This document shows positions 10,001-18,271 of a stretch of 64,000 nucleotides of DNA, one piece after another. The translations under genes and the position numbers were made by a program. The notes under the pieces are model-generated. The model ran no database searches. It was not told the DNA's origin and saw only the letters and a program-made list of their open reading frames with translations. The stretch spans positions 1,860,001 to 1,924,000 of the forward strand of contig NZ_CP142523.1 in NCBI RefSeq assembly GCF_036885605.1, written 5' to 3'. This DNA comes from Janthinobacterium sp. TB1-E2. Lineage in GTDB: Bacteria; Pseudomonadota; Gammaproteobacteria; Burkholderiales; Burkholderiaceae_D. Every line of letters starts with the position of its first letter. Within the stretch, counting starts at the first letter, position 1.

Positions 10001-10039
10001 GCGGGGCAGTAGCGCAGATTTCATGTCGCGTTTGCCAGG

Positions 10040-10069
10040 TTGTTCATGGAACGCGCGAGCCTGTATAAT
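10040..10069 (+). promoter_or_regulatory. Candidate promoter of tRNA-Arg(CCU)
   Basis: A perfect -10 TATAAT (10064-10069) with a poor -35 TTGTTC (10040-10045) at 18 bp. It is followed by a GC-rich discriminator, as is common for stable RNA promoters. Confidence 0.5.
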
Positions 10070-10081
10070 CCCGCTTCGCGT

Positions 10082-10156
10082 GTCGCCATCGTACAATGGA
10101 TAGTACAAGGTCCTCCTAAGACTTAAATGCAGGTTCGATTCCTGCTGGCGACACCA
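10082..10156 (+). tRNA. tRNA-Arg (anticodon CCU)
   Basis: This is a 75-nt cloverleaf with encoded CCA. The acceptor stem GTCGCCA (10082-10088) pairs perfectly with TGGCGAC (10146-10152). The D stem is GTAC/GTAC. The anticodon stem AGGTC/GACTT has one G-T pair around the loop CTCCTAA, placing CCT at the anticodon. The T arm GCAGG-TTCGATT-CCTGC is canonical. It decodes AGG, a rare Arg codon in GC-rich genomes. tRNA-Arg(CCU) genes are frequent integration sites, but no integrase or repeated 3' end is seen here. Confidence 0.97.
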
Positions 10157-10328
10157 CATTCCACGCAGCGCGCGTCGGCGGCCCGGGTCCATACGGGTAG
10201 CAATTTACTGATCGATGGCGATTGAAGTCCCAGTTATCGGTACAATGCGTGCTTCATTCATCCAATCGGCGGCTGTTTTGCACACCACGCGGTGTGCGCG
10301 AGACGGCGCCCGAGCACTCTTACTCATT

Positions 10329-12221
10329 ATGGCTGTCATTTCTCTTTCATCGGCGCAACTTGCGTTCGGTCACGTCGCGCTGCTCGATCACGCGGAATTT
10401 TCACTGGAAACCTCGGAACGGGTCGGCTTGATCGGCCGCAACGGCACGGGTAAATCGTCGCTGTTGAAGGTTATTTCGGGCAAGTTCAAGCTCGATGACG
10501 GTTTGTTGGTGATGCAGCAAGGCATCAAGATCGCGTATGTGGAGCAGGAACCGCAATTCGACCCGGAGATGTCCGTGTTCGACGCCGTCGCTTCCGGCAT
10601 GGGCGAATCGCAGGCATGGCTGAAGGAGTACGATGCGCTGACCGGTCAGTTTGGCCAGGGCAATGACGACGAACTGATGGAACGCATGCACGACATCCAG
10701 GTCAAACTCGATGCGGCCGATGCGTGGAGCTTGCCGAACAAGGTGGAAACTGTGCTCGACCGTTTGAACCTGACGGGCGACATGCTGATGAAAACCCTGT
10801 CCGGCGGGATGCAAAAGCGCGTGGCCCTGGCGCGTGCGCTGGTGTCGGCGCCCGACGTGCTGCTGCTCGATGAACCGACCAACCATCTGGACTTCAGCTC
10901 CATCCTGTGGCTGGAAGGCTTGTTGCGCGACTTCAAGGGCAGCGTGCTGTTCATTACCCATGACCGCTCCTTCCTCGACAACGTCGCCACGCGCATCATC
11001 GAACTCGACCGCGGCCGTTTGCTGTCGTATCCGGGCAACTTCACGGCTTACCAGACTCGCAAGGCGGAGCAGCTGGAAATCGAGGAAGTGGAAAACGCCA
11101 AGTTCGACAAGTTCCTGGCGCAGGAAGAAGTGTGGATACGCAAGGGCGTCAAGGCCCGCCGCGTGCGCGACGAAGGCCGCGTGCGCCGCCTGGAAGCGCT
11201 GCGCCTGACGCGCAATGCGCGCCGCGAACAGCAGGGGCAAGTGAAACTGGACGTATCGGCCGGCGAACGCTCGGGCAAGATCGTGGCGGACCTGGAAAAC
11301 GTCTCGAAGATCTATGGCGACAAGGTCATCGTCAAGGATTTCAGCGCCACCATCCTGCGTGGCGACAAGGTCGGCCTGATCGGCGCCAACGGCGCCGGCA
11401 AGACCACCTTGCTGAAGATGATCCTGGGCCAGGAAGAGTCGGACACGGGCACCATCCGCCTGGGTACCAAGCTGCAGGTCGCGTATTTCGACCAGATGCG
11501 CACGCAGCTGAACGAAGAGGCGAACCTGATGGAAACCATCGCGCCAGGCAGCGACTGGGTCGAGATCAATGGCCAGCGCCGCCACGTGATGACGTATCTG
11601 AACGACTTCCTGTTCGCGCCGGAACGTGCCCGCTCGCCCGTCAAGTCGCTGTCTGGTGGCGAGCGCAACCGCTTGCTGCTGGCCCGTCTGTTCGCCAAGC
11701 CGGCCAACGTGCTGGTGCTCGATGAGCCGACCAATGACTTGGATATCGATACCCTGGAATTGCTGGAAGAGTTGCTGGAAGAATACACCGGCACCGTCTT
11801 CCTCGTCAGCCATGACCGTACCTTCCTCGACAACGTTGTCACGCAAGTGATCGTCGCCGAAGGCGAGGGCAAATGGCGCGAATTCGTCGGTGGCTACACG
11901 GATTGGGAGCGCGTGCGCACCTTGCCGATCGCCACGGCGCCCGCCAGCAAGCCGGCCGTGAAGGTCGAAGCCGCCGCGCCGGCCGCCAAGCAGAAAAAGC
12001 TCAGCTACAAGGAACAGCGCGAGCTGGAAGAGTTGCCGAAACTGATCGCCAAGCTGGAAGACGAGCAATCGGTGCTGGCCGCCGAACTGTCGCATCCGGA
12101 CTTCTACAAGAAGACGCCGGCCGAAGGCAAGCGCCTGAACGCGCGCGTGGCCGAGATCGAAGGTGAGCTGCTGGAAGCGTTGGAAAAGTGGGAGCAGATC
12201 GAGGCGCGCAGCAATGCCTGA
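10329..12221 (+). CDS. uup: ABC-F family ATPase Uup
   Basis: This 630-residue protein has two ABC ATPase domains and no membrane segments. The first Walker A is GRNGTGKSS (near residue 36) with signature LSGGMQKRVALARAL and Walker B VLLLDEPTNHLD. The second has GANGAGKTT, LSGGERNRLLLARLF and VLVLDEPTNDLD. The C-terminal about 80 residues (after a Pro/Ala linker) form the coiled coil KKLSYKEQRELEELPKLIAKLE that defines Uup, and the length agrees with E. coli Uup. ABC-F proteins act on ribosomes, and Uup also limits precise transposon excision. ATG 10329 gives the normal N-terminus; an upstream in-frame extension to 10215 is not family-like. Confidence 0.92.
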   Translation: MAVISLSSAQLAFGHVALLDHAEFSLETSERVGLIGRNGTGKSSLLKVISGKFKLDDGLLVMQQGIKIAYVEQEPQFDPEMSVFDAVASGMGESQAWLKEYDALTGQFGQGNDDELMERMHDIQVKLDAADAWSLPNKVETVLDRLNLTGDMLMKTLSGGMQKRVALARALVSAPDVLLLDEPTNHLDFSSILWLEGLLRDFKGSVLFITHDRSFLDNVATRIIELDRGRLLSYPGNFTAYQTRKAEQLEIEEVENAKFDKFLAQEEVWIRKGVKARRVRDEGRVRRLEALRLTRNARREQQGQVKLDVSAGERSGKIVADLENVSKIYGDKVIVKDFSATILRGDKVGLIGANGAGKTTLLKMILGQEESDTGTIRLGTKLQVAYFDQMRTQLNEEANLMETIAPGSDWVEINGQRRHVMTYLNDFLFAPERARSPVKSLSGGERNRLLLARLFAKPANVLVLDEPTNDLDIDTLELLEELLEEYTGTVFLVSHDRTFLDNVVTQVIVAEGEGKWREFVGGYTDWERVRTLPIATAPASKPAVKVEAAAPAAKQKKLSYKEQRELEELPKLIAKLEDEQSVLAAELSHPDFYKKTPAEGKRLNARVAEIEGELLEALEKWEQIEARSNA

Positions 12222-12263
12222 TTAGTTTCTTGCATCCTCTGTTGTAATTTAAGTTAGGATTAC

Positions 12264-12306
12264 TTGCCACGGCAACGGTTCCGCTTGATATAATTATATA
12301 ATTATA
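12264..12306 (+). promoter_or_regulatory. Candidate promoter with an AT-rich perfect palindrome upstream of the CAAX protease
   Basis: TTGCCA (12264-12269) and TATAAT (12289-12294) are 19 bp apart, a long spacing. The -10 begins an 18-bp perfect palindrome (TATAATTAT followed by ATAATTATA, 12289-12306). The sequence would suit a regulator site or an easily melted region ahead of the protease, epsL and transferase genes. Confidence 0.45.
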
Positions 12307-12326
12307 TTTTTTACATCGGAGGATGC

Positions 12327-12407
12327 ATGTTTGTTATCAAAAACACGTGCTCCGGACCACTGCGTCCGGCGCGTGGTTCCACCTCCGGTGCGCATCAGCA
12401 TGTTTGA
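12327..12407 (+). CDS. Possible 26-codon leader peptide overlapping the CAAX protease start
   Basis: ATG 12327 lies 4 bases after a strong GGAGG (12318-12322). Its frame runs 26 codons and stops at TGA 12405-12407, just past ATG 12400 of the protease gene, a geometry typical of translational coupling. The peptide resembles nothing known. The same GGAGG could instead serve TTG 12331, which is in frame with the protease. Confidence 0.25.
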   Translation: MFVIKNTCSGPLRPARGSTSGAHQHV

Positions 12408-13062
12408 CCGCGCCGCCTTGCCCCGCGTAGCGCCGTTCCTGGCCTACCTCTCCTTTATCTTTATCGCCGACATGCTGGGCCGGGCGGGCTATGCCGCGCA
12501 CGATTTGCGCTGGCTGTATGCCGTCAAGATCGGCGTCGTGCTGGGTATGCTGTTGTACTGGCGCCGCAGCTATACGGAACTGGCCTGGGTGCCATTGGGT
12601 GCGCGCGCGCTCGCCGTGGCGCTGGCGACCGGCATTGTTGTTTTTCTGCTGTGGATCAACCTGGACGCAGGCTGGATGACGATCGGCAGCGCCGACGGCT
12701 TCGATCCCCGCGATGACGGCCGCATCGAGTGGACGCTGGTGGTGCTGCGCATCGCCGGCGCGGCGCTCGTGGTGCCCGTGATGGAAGAGCTGTTCTGGCG
12801 CTCCTTCCTGTTGCGCTGGATCGATGCCCCTGACTTTCTGCGGTTCAACCCGCGCCTGGCGAGTGCGAAGGCCTTTGTTATCACCGTGGTACTGTTTGGC
12901 TTCGAACACAATTTGTGGCTGGCCGGTATCGTTGCGGGCGCCGCCTATAGCTTGCTGTACATGCGCAGCCAATCGCTATGGTCGCCCATCCTCGCCCATG
13001 GCGTGACGAATGGCGTGCTGGGCCTCTGGATTGTTTCCGGTGGACACTGGACTTACTGGTAA
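12400..13062 (+). CDS. PEP-CTERM-associated CAAX-type intramembrane protease (CPBP family)
   Basis: This is a 220-residue, strongly hydrophobic protein. The CPBP/CAAX glutamic protease motifs are all present: EELFWR with Glu129, Glu130 and Arg134, FGFEHN with His170, and HGVTN with His200 and Asn204. The family variant found beside exosortase systems matches in length and in its N-terminus (RAALPRVAPFLAYLSF). ATG 12400 is chosen on this similarity, although TTG 12331 has the better ribosome site. Its substrate is unknown; a role in maturing surface proteins is inferred from context. epsL follows after 40 bp and the initiating transferase after that, so the three probably form one transcript. 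Confidence 0.82.
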   Translation: MFDRAALPRVAPFLAYLSFIFIADMLGRAGYAAHDLRWLYAVKIGVVLGMLLYWRRSYTELAWVPLGARALAVALATGIVVFLLWINLDAGWMTIGSADGFDPRDDGRIEWTLVVLRIAGAALVVPVMEELFWRSFLLRWIDAPDFLRFNPRLASAKAFVITVVLFGFEHNLWLAGIVAGAAYSLLYMRSQSLWSPILAHGVTNGVLGLWIVSGGHWTYW

Positions 13063-13102
13063 TATTACCAACTAACTGTTTGCTCTTTCAAAGACAATAC
13101 CC

Positions 13103-14374
13103 ATGTTGAATTCCTTGCCTCATAGCCCAGCGTCTGCCGGGCAACCCAGAATGCAACGCAACCGATTGGCCCTGGCCATGGTGCGCATCTTGCCCACCTC
13201 GCTGATGCTGCTTGGCGGCGCGACCTGCAGCGTACCGGCGTGGGCGGCGATCAGCGACACGATTTCCCCCTTCATTGCGACAACTTATTCATATGATAAT
13301 AACTTGTTCCGGCTGGACGACAGTGCTGCCGGTTTCGACGGTACGCGTTCCGATACTTCGCGCCAGGTGCAAGCGGGATTTCTGGTTAGGCGGCCGATCG
13401 GGCGGCAACTGTTGACGGGCCAGGTAAAGTGGTCGCGCGTCTATTTCGATCACTTTGATCAGCTCGACTATACGGGCAAAGATTATCTCGCCGATCTGGA
13501 ATGGCATATCGCCAACCATCTCGAAGGCCATGTCGGCGGCAGTTATTCGCAGACCTTGACGCCGTTCAGCGACTTGCAAAGCACGGAGCGTAACCTGCGC
13601 ACGATACGCCGTGAATATGTCAATGGCGGCTGGCGCTTCCATCCCAGCTGGCGCGTGCGCGGCGGTTTTTCGCGTGATAAATATACCTACGATTCCATCG
13701 CGCAGAAAATTTCGGAGCGCCAGGAAGATGCGTACGAGCTCGGCCTTGATTACCTGCCGGCCAGCGAGAGCCGCATCGGGGTCCAGTTGCGCCATCTCAA
13801 AGGCACATATCCAAACCGGGCCAGCCTGGCAGCCTTTGGGGTGGAGCAAGGGTATGAACAGGATGAGGTCAAGGCCAATATCTATTGGCGCTTCAGCGGC
13901 ATTACGCAAGTGCAGTTGCTCGGCGGCTGGGTGAAGCGCAAGAACCAGCTGTTCAGCGGGCGCGATTCCAGTGGCGCCAATGGACGCGTGATCGTGTATT
14001 GGGCGCCGCTTGGAAAAGTGCGGTTTACTGGCAGCTTGTGGCATGAGTTTGCCGCTGTGGAAAATTCATTGATTACCAGCAGCTTGAATAACGGCGCCAG
14101 CCTGGCGGCGGCCTGGGACATTTCCGCGAAGGTCAGGATGGATGCCCAGGTGCGGCGCGAGAAGCGCGATTTTTCCGCCGCAAGCGGCCTGTCCTTGCCT
14201 ATCGATGTCAGCGATACGACACGGACCGCGACCGTGGGCCTGACTTATGCGCCACGGCCGAATATCCAGCTGGGCGTCAACGCCTTCCGCGATGCACGCA
14301 GAGGCGCTCCGCTCATCAATACCAGCAGTTATCACGCCAACGGCATTTCCTTCAATGCCAGTGCCCAGTTCTGA
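13103..14374 (+). CDS. epsL: EpsL-like outer-membrane beta-barrel of the XrtB exopolysaccharide system
   Basis: This 423-residue protein has a long N-terminal region with a hydrophobic signal segment ending near SVPAWAA. The rest alternates short amphipathic beta strands and ends with aromatic Phe (FNASAQF), typical of outer-membrane barrels. It resembles the EpsL protein of Methylobacillus-type EPS operons (PFIATTYSYDNNLFRLDD near the mature N-terminus). It may form or support the outer-membrane exit for the polymer together with EpsE. The next gene starts 8 bases after its stop. Confidence 0.82.
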   Translation: MLNSLPHSPASAGQPRMQRNRLALAMVRILPTSLMLLGGATCSVPAWAAISDTISPFIATTYSYDNNLFRLDDSAAGFDGTRSDTSRQVQAGFLVRRPIGRQLLTGQVKWSRVYFDHFDQLDYTGKDYLADLEWHIANHLEGHVGGSYSQTLTPFSDLQSTERNLRTIRREYVNGGWRFHPSWRVRGGFSRDKYTYDSIAQKISERQEDAYELGLDYLPASESRIGVQLRHLKGTYPNRASLAAFGVEQGYEQDEVKANIYWRFSGITQVQLLGGWVKRKNQLFSGRDSSGANGRVIVYWAPLGKVRFTGSLWHEFAAVENSLITSSLNNGASLAAAWDISAKVRMDAQVRREKRDFSAASGLSLPIDVSDTTRTATVGLTYAPRPNIQLGVNAFRDARRGAPLINTSSYHANGISFNASAQF

Positions 14375-14382
14375 AGAGCATC

Positions 14383-15765
14383 ATGACGGTTAATGATATA
14401 CCCTTGATTTCGTTTTTCCAGCGCATACTCGACCCATTGATCATCATGGGCACGCTGTATCTGCTGGCCGCCTTGTCAGGTTCGCCATTTACCGGTTACT
14501 CGCTGGTATTGATGATCCTTGCATTCTTTATTTCATCATCCGTATTCCAGTATGTCGATCCCTATCGTACCTGGCGCAGCGGTCGCATGCTGGCCTATGC
14601 CCGCGATATTTTTGTCAGCTGGGGCATCACGGCCCTGATCCTGGTATTCCTGGGCTCGGCGACAGGACTGGCGTTTCATTTTGACCGCGAGCTGGTACTG
14701 GCCTGGTTCCTGTTGACGCCGTTCATATTGCTGCTCAGCCATCTGGCCGCGCGGCGCATGGTGGCCGATCCCGGGCGCGACAGCGAAGTGCGCTCCGTCG
14801 TCATCATCGGCGCCAATGACGCCAGCCTGAAGTTTGCCGCTACCGTCGAGCGTAATCCGAACCTGTTCATGAGCGTGCGCGGTTTTTTTGACGACCGCAC
14901 CGATGACCGCTGGCCCGAGACGATGCGCGAGCCCATGCTGGGCAGGATGGCCGATATCGCTGCCTATGTGCGCGAACACAATATCAAGATGATATTCATC
15001 AGCCAGCCTATTTCAGCCCAGCCGCGCATCCGCAAGATGCTCGATGAACTGCAGGATACGACGGCATCCGTGTATTTCTTGCCGGATATTTATATCTTCG
15101 ATTTGATGCAGGCGCGCTTCGACAATGTGGGCGGCATGCCGGTAATCGCCATCCGCGAGTCGCCGTTTACCGGTTTTAACAGCATGGTCAAGCGGGGCAG
15201 CGACATTGTGTTGGGCTTGTTGATCCAGATCATGCTGCTGCCAGTAATGCTGCTCATCGCCATCGCCGTCAAGGTAACGTCGAAGGGGCCGGTGATTTTC
15301 CGTCAACGGCGCTATGGCCTGTATGGCGAAGAAATTATCGTCTATAAATTCCGCTCGATGACGGTCAGCGAAGACGGCGACAAGGTGGTGCAGGCAACCA
15401 AGAATGATCAGCGTGTGACGCGCATTGGCGCTTTTCTGCGCCGTAGCTCGCTCGATGAATTGCCACAGTTCATTAATGTTTTGCAGGGACGCATGAGTAT
15501 TGTCGGGCCCCGTCCGCATGCCGTGGCGCACAACGAGCAGTACCGCAAGTTAATCAAGGGCTACATGCTGCGCCACAAGGTCAAGCCCGGCATTACGGGC
15601 TGGGCCCAGGTCAACGGTTTGCGCGGCGAGACGGAGACCCTGGACAAAATGGAAGCACGCATCCATTTTGACCTCGATTACCTGCGTAACTGGTCGCTGT
15701 GGCTCGATTTGTGGATCATCATGCGAACGGTGAAAGTCGTGCTGAAGCGTGACAATGCGCATTGA
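14383..15765 (+). CDS. Undecaprenyl-phosphate glucose (hexose-1-phosphate) transferase, WcaJ/EpsB-like
   Basis: This 460-residue membrane protein starts the EPS repeat unit by moving a sugar phosphate to undecaprenyl phosphate. It has four to five N-terminal membrane segments and a central Rossmann-like region (SVVIIGANDASLKFAATVERNP). The C-terminal bacterial sugar transferase domain runs from about residue 265 (KRGSDIVLGLL, FRQRRYGLYGEEIIVYKFRSM, RRSSLDELPQFINVLQGRMSIVGPRPHAVAHNE, KVKPGITGWAQVNGLRGET). These match the polyisoprenyl-phosphate hexose transferase family. The sugar is probably glucose by family, but galactose cannot be excluded. Confidence 0.9.
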   Translation: MTVNDIPLISFFQRILDPLIIMGTLYLLAALSGSPFTGYSLVLMILAFFISSSVFQYVDPYRTWRSGRMLAYARDIFVSWGITALILVFLGSATGLAFHFDRELVLAWFLLTPFILLLSHLAARRMVADPGRDSEVRSVVIIGANDASLKFAATVERNPNLFMSVRGFFDDRTDDRWPETMREPMLGRMADIAAYVREHNIKMIFISQPISAQPRIRKMLDELQDTTASVYFLPDIYIFDLMQARFDNVGGMPVIAIRESPFTGFNSMVKRGSDIVLGLLIQIMLLPVMLLIAIAVKVTSKGPVIFRQRRYGLYGEEIIVYKFRSMTVSEDGDKVVQATKNDQRVTRIGAFLRRSSLDELPQFINVLQGRMSIVGPRPHAVAHNEQYRKLIKGYMLRHKVKPGITGWAQVNGLRGETETLDKMEARIHFDLDYLRNWSLWLDLWIIMRTVKVVLKRDNAH

Positions 15766-16224
15766 GCGACAGGCGGAGGGAAAATGATCTGCAATTTAGT
15801 TTGCGCTCAATCAATACGCGATAAAATATGTGTAATAGGTAGCGTTGGGCGCAGTCAGGTATAACCCAGGTGGAAGGAAGCTCGGTGATACGCAAACCGT
15901 ACACGGCAGAGTGCGCTGGCGATGCATGCTCCTGGCAGCTATGGCTACCCATTGGCGGGCAACCTGCCCCATCACTGTTGCTCAGCGGACGTTGTTTGCG
16001 ACCTGTTGGGCTCTTTAATCGGCCTCATCCTCGCCGTCATACACTGTTAGCGGCCGTAAGCTCAGCCGCTTGTCACCAAGATATATTACGAAGGCCAAGG
16101 CGCTATCGCTCTTAAACGATCCACATTGAAGAACATTTTCTTAGTGCAACTTATTTTCTAGTCGACAATGGAAATAGTTGTATTAAAAGCTTCTTAATAG
16201 ATTTTTAAGCAAATTGTTTCCATT

Positions 16225-16241
16225 TTGGCTTGCATCTTGTG
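16225..16241 (+). promoter_or_regulatory. Candidate sigma-54 (-24/-12) promoter of the EPS operon
   Basis: TTGGC (16225-16229), seven bases, then TTGTG (16237-16241) keeps the exact spacing of the -24/-12 consensus and all invariant positions except the -12 C, which is T. No good sigma-70 pair is nearby. RpoN-dependent control of PEP-CTERM genes is known in other floc-forming betaproteobacteria. Confidence 0.4.
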
Positions 16242-16306
16242 TATCATATTTACAATATTAATAATTGTTTGCATGGCTTGCTAGTCGCTGGTGGCTTGTG
16301 TCATTT

Positions 16307-16330
16307 TGGTAAAAAATATCTTTTTTACCA
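16307..16330 (+). promoter_or_regulatory. Perfect 10+10 bp palindrome in the epsD leader
   Basis: TGGTAAAAAA (16307-16316) and TTTTTTACCA (16321-16330) flank TATC. The element lies 54 bp before the epsD start and downstream of the candidate promoter. Its symmetry suggests a dimeric repressor or activator site rather than a stable RNA hairpin, since the stem is almost all A-T. Confidence 0.5.
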
Positions 16331-16384
16331 TCGCGCTGCGTTGCAGTAAATTGCATTTTAAATAATCAATCCGAAGGAGTAATC

Positions 16385-17368
16385 TTGAATCATTTTCGCA
16401 ACTATCGTTTGACCATGCCCAAACCGGCTGCCAACACCCGATTGTTGTGCGCGGTGCTGGTCCTTTTTGCTGCTGCCGGATTGTCCGCTTGCGGAGGTAA
16501 GGAAAAAAAGGCCGGTCAGGCATTGGCGAGCGTCAACGGCGAGGAAATCACAGTGCTGCAATTGAATGAAGAATTGCAGCGTGCCAATGTTCCTGCGGTA
16601 CAGCAGGAAGCGGCAAGCAAGCAATTGCTGGAATCGTTGATCGACCGCCAATTATTGCAGAACGAGGCGATCAAGGACAAGGTCGACCGCGATCCGAAGG
16701 TCGTGCAAGCCGTTGAGCGGGCCAAGGCGTTGATCGTTGCCCAAGCCTATATGCAAAAACGTATAGGCACCATCAACAAGCCCTCGCCGGCGGAAGTGGA
16801 AGATTACTTTAACAAGAATCCACAGTACTTTACCCAGCGCAAGCAGTTCGACATGCGTGAACTGATTATTGCCTCGGCCGACATGAACGACGACTTGAAA
16901 AAAGCGATGGATGCGGCGAAAACGCTGGAAGAGGTTGCGGTATGGCTAGATGCCAACAAGGTCAAATATGCCCGTACGCAACTGTCTCGCACCAGTGCTG
17001 ATCTCGCTCCTGAATTGAGCAGCAAACTGGCCGGGATGCCAAAAGGCCAGTTGTTCATTATCCGCGAAGGTGATCGCACCCTGCTGATTTCCCTGGCCGA
17101 CATCAAGGATAACCCGGTGACGCTGGCGCAAGCGGCGCCACAGATCGAGCAGTTCCTTTTCAATAAGAAGAACAAGGAAGCAGCGGACGCCGAGTTGAAG
17201 CGTTTGCGCGCCAGCGCCAAGATCGAGTATCTGAACAAGACGGACAAGCCGGCTGCGGCGTCCGCCTCAGCCGCTGTTGCCGCTTCGGCGCCAGCGGTGG
17301 CGGCGCCAACGGCACCAGCGGCCGACAGTAGCGACGTGAATGCGCGCGGCGTGGCAGGCCTGAAATAA
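16385..17368 (+). CDS. epsD: EpsD family peptidyl-prolyl cis-trans isomerase-like lipoprotein
   Basis: This 327-residue protein starts at TTG 16385, which has an excellent AAGGAG five bases upstream; ATG 16415 is less well served. A hydrophobic segment ends in the lipobox LSAC, so it is probably a lipoprotein. The body resembles SurA/PpiD-type chaperone regions (EEITVLQLNEELQR, LLESLIDRQLLQNEAIKDKVDRDPKVVQAVERAKALIVAQAY) and a parvulin-like stretch around QFDMRELII. The C-terminus is low-complexity Ala/Ser/Pro. It is the first gene of the conserved eps core and may fold or stabilise the outer-membrane export components. Confidence 0.85.
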   Translation: MNHFRNYRLTMPKPAANTRLLCAVLVLFAAAGLSACGGKEKKAGQALASVNGEEITVLQLNEELQRANVPAVQQEAASKQLLESLIDRQLLQNEAIKDKVDRDPKVVQAVERAKALIVAQAYMQKRIGTINKPSPAEVEDYFNKNPQYFTQRKQFDMRELIIASADMNDDLKKAMDAAKTLEEVAVWLDANKVKYARTQLSRTSADLAPELSSKLAGMPKGQLFIIREGDRTLLISLADIKDNPVTLAQAAPQIEQFLFNKKNKEAADAELKRLRASAKIEYLNKTDKPAAASASAAVAASAPAVAAPTAPAADSSDVNARGVAGLK

Positions 17369-17423
17369 GAGCGGGCAGGGATCTTTCGGATTAATAGAAG
17401 TTTTTAAAAGGATAGAGCAAATC

Positions 17424-18212
17424 ATGAAACGACTTGCGATGTGGGCAGCCGCCGTACTGATGGCTTGCAGTGTTGGTGTGGCAGGGGCCGCCGAAGTGTT
17501 GCTCGGCGCTGGCGATGTATTGAAAATTTCCGTGTATGGCAGTCCTGACCTGGGTTTGGAGACGCGTGTCAGCGAGGCCGGCAGCATTACCTTCCCGCTC
17601 GTTGGCAGTGTCGCTGTAGGGGGCTTGTCCGTTGCCGCTGCAGAAAAGAAACTGGGGCAGGCACTGGAGAGCGGTGGTTTCCTGCGCAAGGCGCAGGTCA
17701 ATATCATTGTCACTGCCTTGCAAAGTCAGCAAGTTTCCGTGCTGGGGCAAGTAAATCGCCCGGGCCGTTATCCGATTGAAGGCAAGCGCAGCCTGCTCGA
17801 TATCCTCGCCATGGCTGGCGGCCAGAACACGGATGGAGGTGATGTCGTTAGCCTGATCCGCAAGCGCGGCGGCACAACCACCAAGGAAACCATTGATATC
17901 GTCGACATGATGCGCAGTGCCGATCTGGCCCGCGACTTCGACCTGACCGGCAACGATGTGCTGTACGTCGAACGCGCACCGCGTTTCTACATTTACGGCG
18001 AAGTACAGCGTCCCGGGGCATTTCGCCTGGAACGTTCGATGACGGTCTTGCAGGCTCTGTCCGTTGGTGGTGGTTTGACGCAGCGCGGTACCGAACGTGG
18101 CGTACGCATCAAGCGCCGTGATGCGGCAGGTGTCATGCAAATACTCGACGCCAAGCATGACGACATCATCCAAATCGATGACGTGGTGTATGTCAAAGAA
18201 AGCTGGTTCTAA
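17424..18212 (+). CDS. epsE: Polysaccharide export protein EpsE (Wza-type)
   Basis: This 262-residue periplasmic or outer-membrane export protein has a signal peptide (residues 1 to about 23, VAGAAE). A polysaccharide export domain (LLGAGDVLKISVYGSPDLGLETRVSEAGSITFPLVGSV) and SLBB-type beta-grasp repeats (VSVLGQVNRPGRYPIEGKRSLLDILAMAGG; FYIYGEVQRPGAFRLERSMTVLQALSVGGG) follow. No lipobox Cys is present at the cleavage site. AAGGA precedes ATG 17424. It pairs with the inner-membrane co-polymerase EpsF next door to form the export conduit. Confidence 0.9.
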   Translation: MKRLAMWAAAVLMACSVGVAGAAEVLLGAGDVLKISVYGSPDLGLETRVSEAGSITFPLVGSVAVGGLSVAAAEKKLGQALESGGFLRKAQVNIIVTALQSQQVSVLGQVNRPGRYPIEGKRSLLDILAMAGGQNTDGGDVVSLIRKRGGTTTKETIDIVDMMRSADLARDFDLTGNDVLYVERAPRFYIYGEVQRPGAFRLERSMTVLQALSVGGGLTQRGTERGVRIKRRDAAGVMQILDAKHDDIIQIDDVVYVKESWF

Positions 18213-18271
18213 GTTGAGTGGTGCCGGCGCTATGGCCAGGCTGGCTTTGTTTATTAATATGAGAGTTGACC

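Larger units (their letters stand above)
15766..16384. other. 619-bp intergenic region before the main EPS operon
   Basis: No convincing gene is seen; the open frame 15870-16115 has no codon bias or similarity. The 5' half has mixed composition and the 3' half (from about 16100) is very AT-rich. An 8-bp inverted repeat, ATTGAGCG (15761-15768) and CGCTCAAT (15804-15811), spans the preceding stop codon. A TAAAAT hexamer occurs near 15821. Near the downstream gene lie a sigma-54-like element and a perfect palindrome, listed separately. The size leaves room for a long leader or a small RNA. Confidence 0.6.

Noticed and set aside
10082-10156. tRNA-Arg(CCU) as an integration site for a genomic island
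   Set aside because: No integrase, no repeat of the tRNA 3' end and no change in composition beside it; uup, a housekeeping gene, follows.
15870-16115. 81-codon GTG-started frame in the EPS intergenic region
   Set aside because: No hydrophobic or motif structure, no similarity, and codon use unlike the neighbours.
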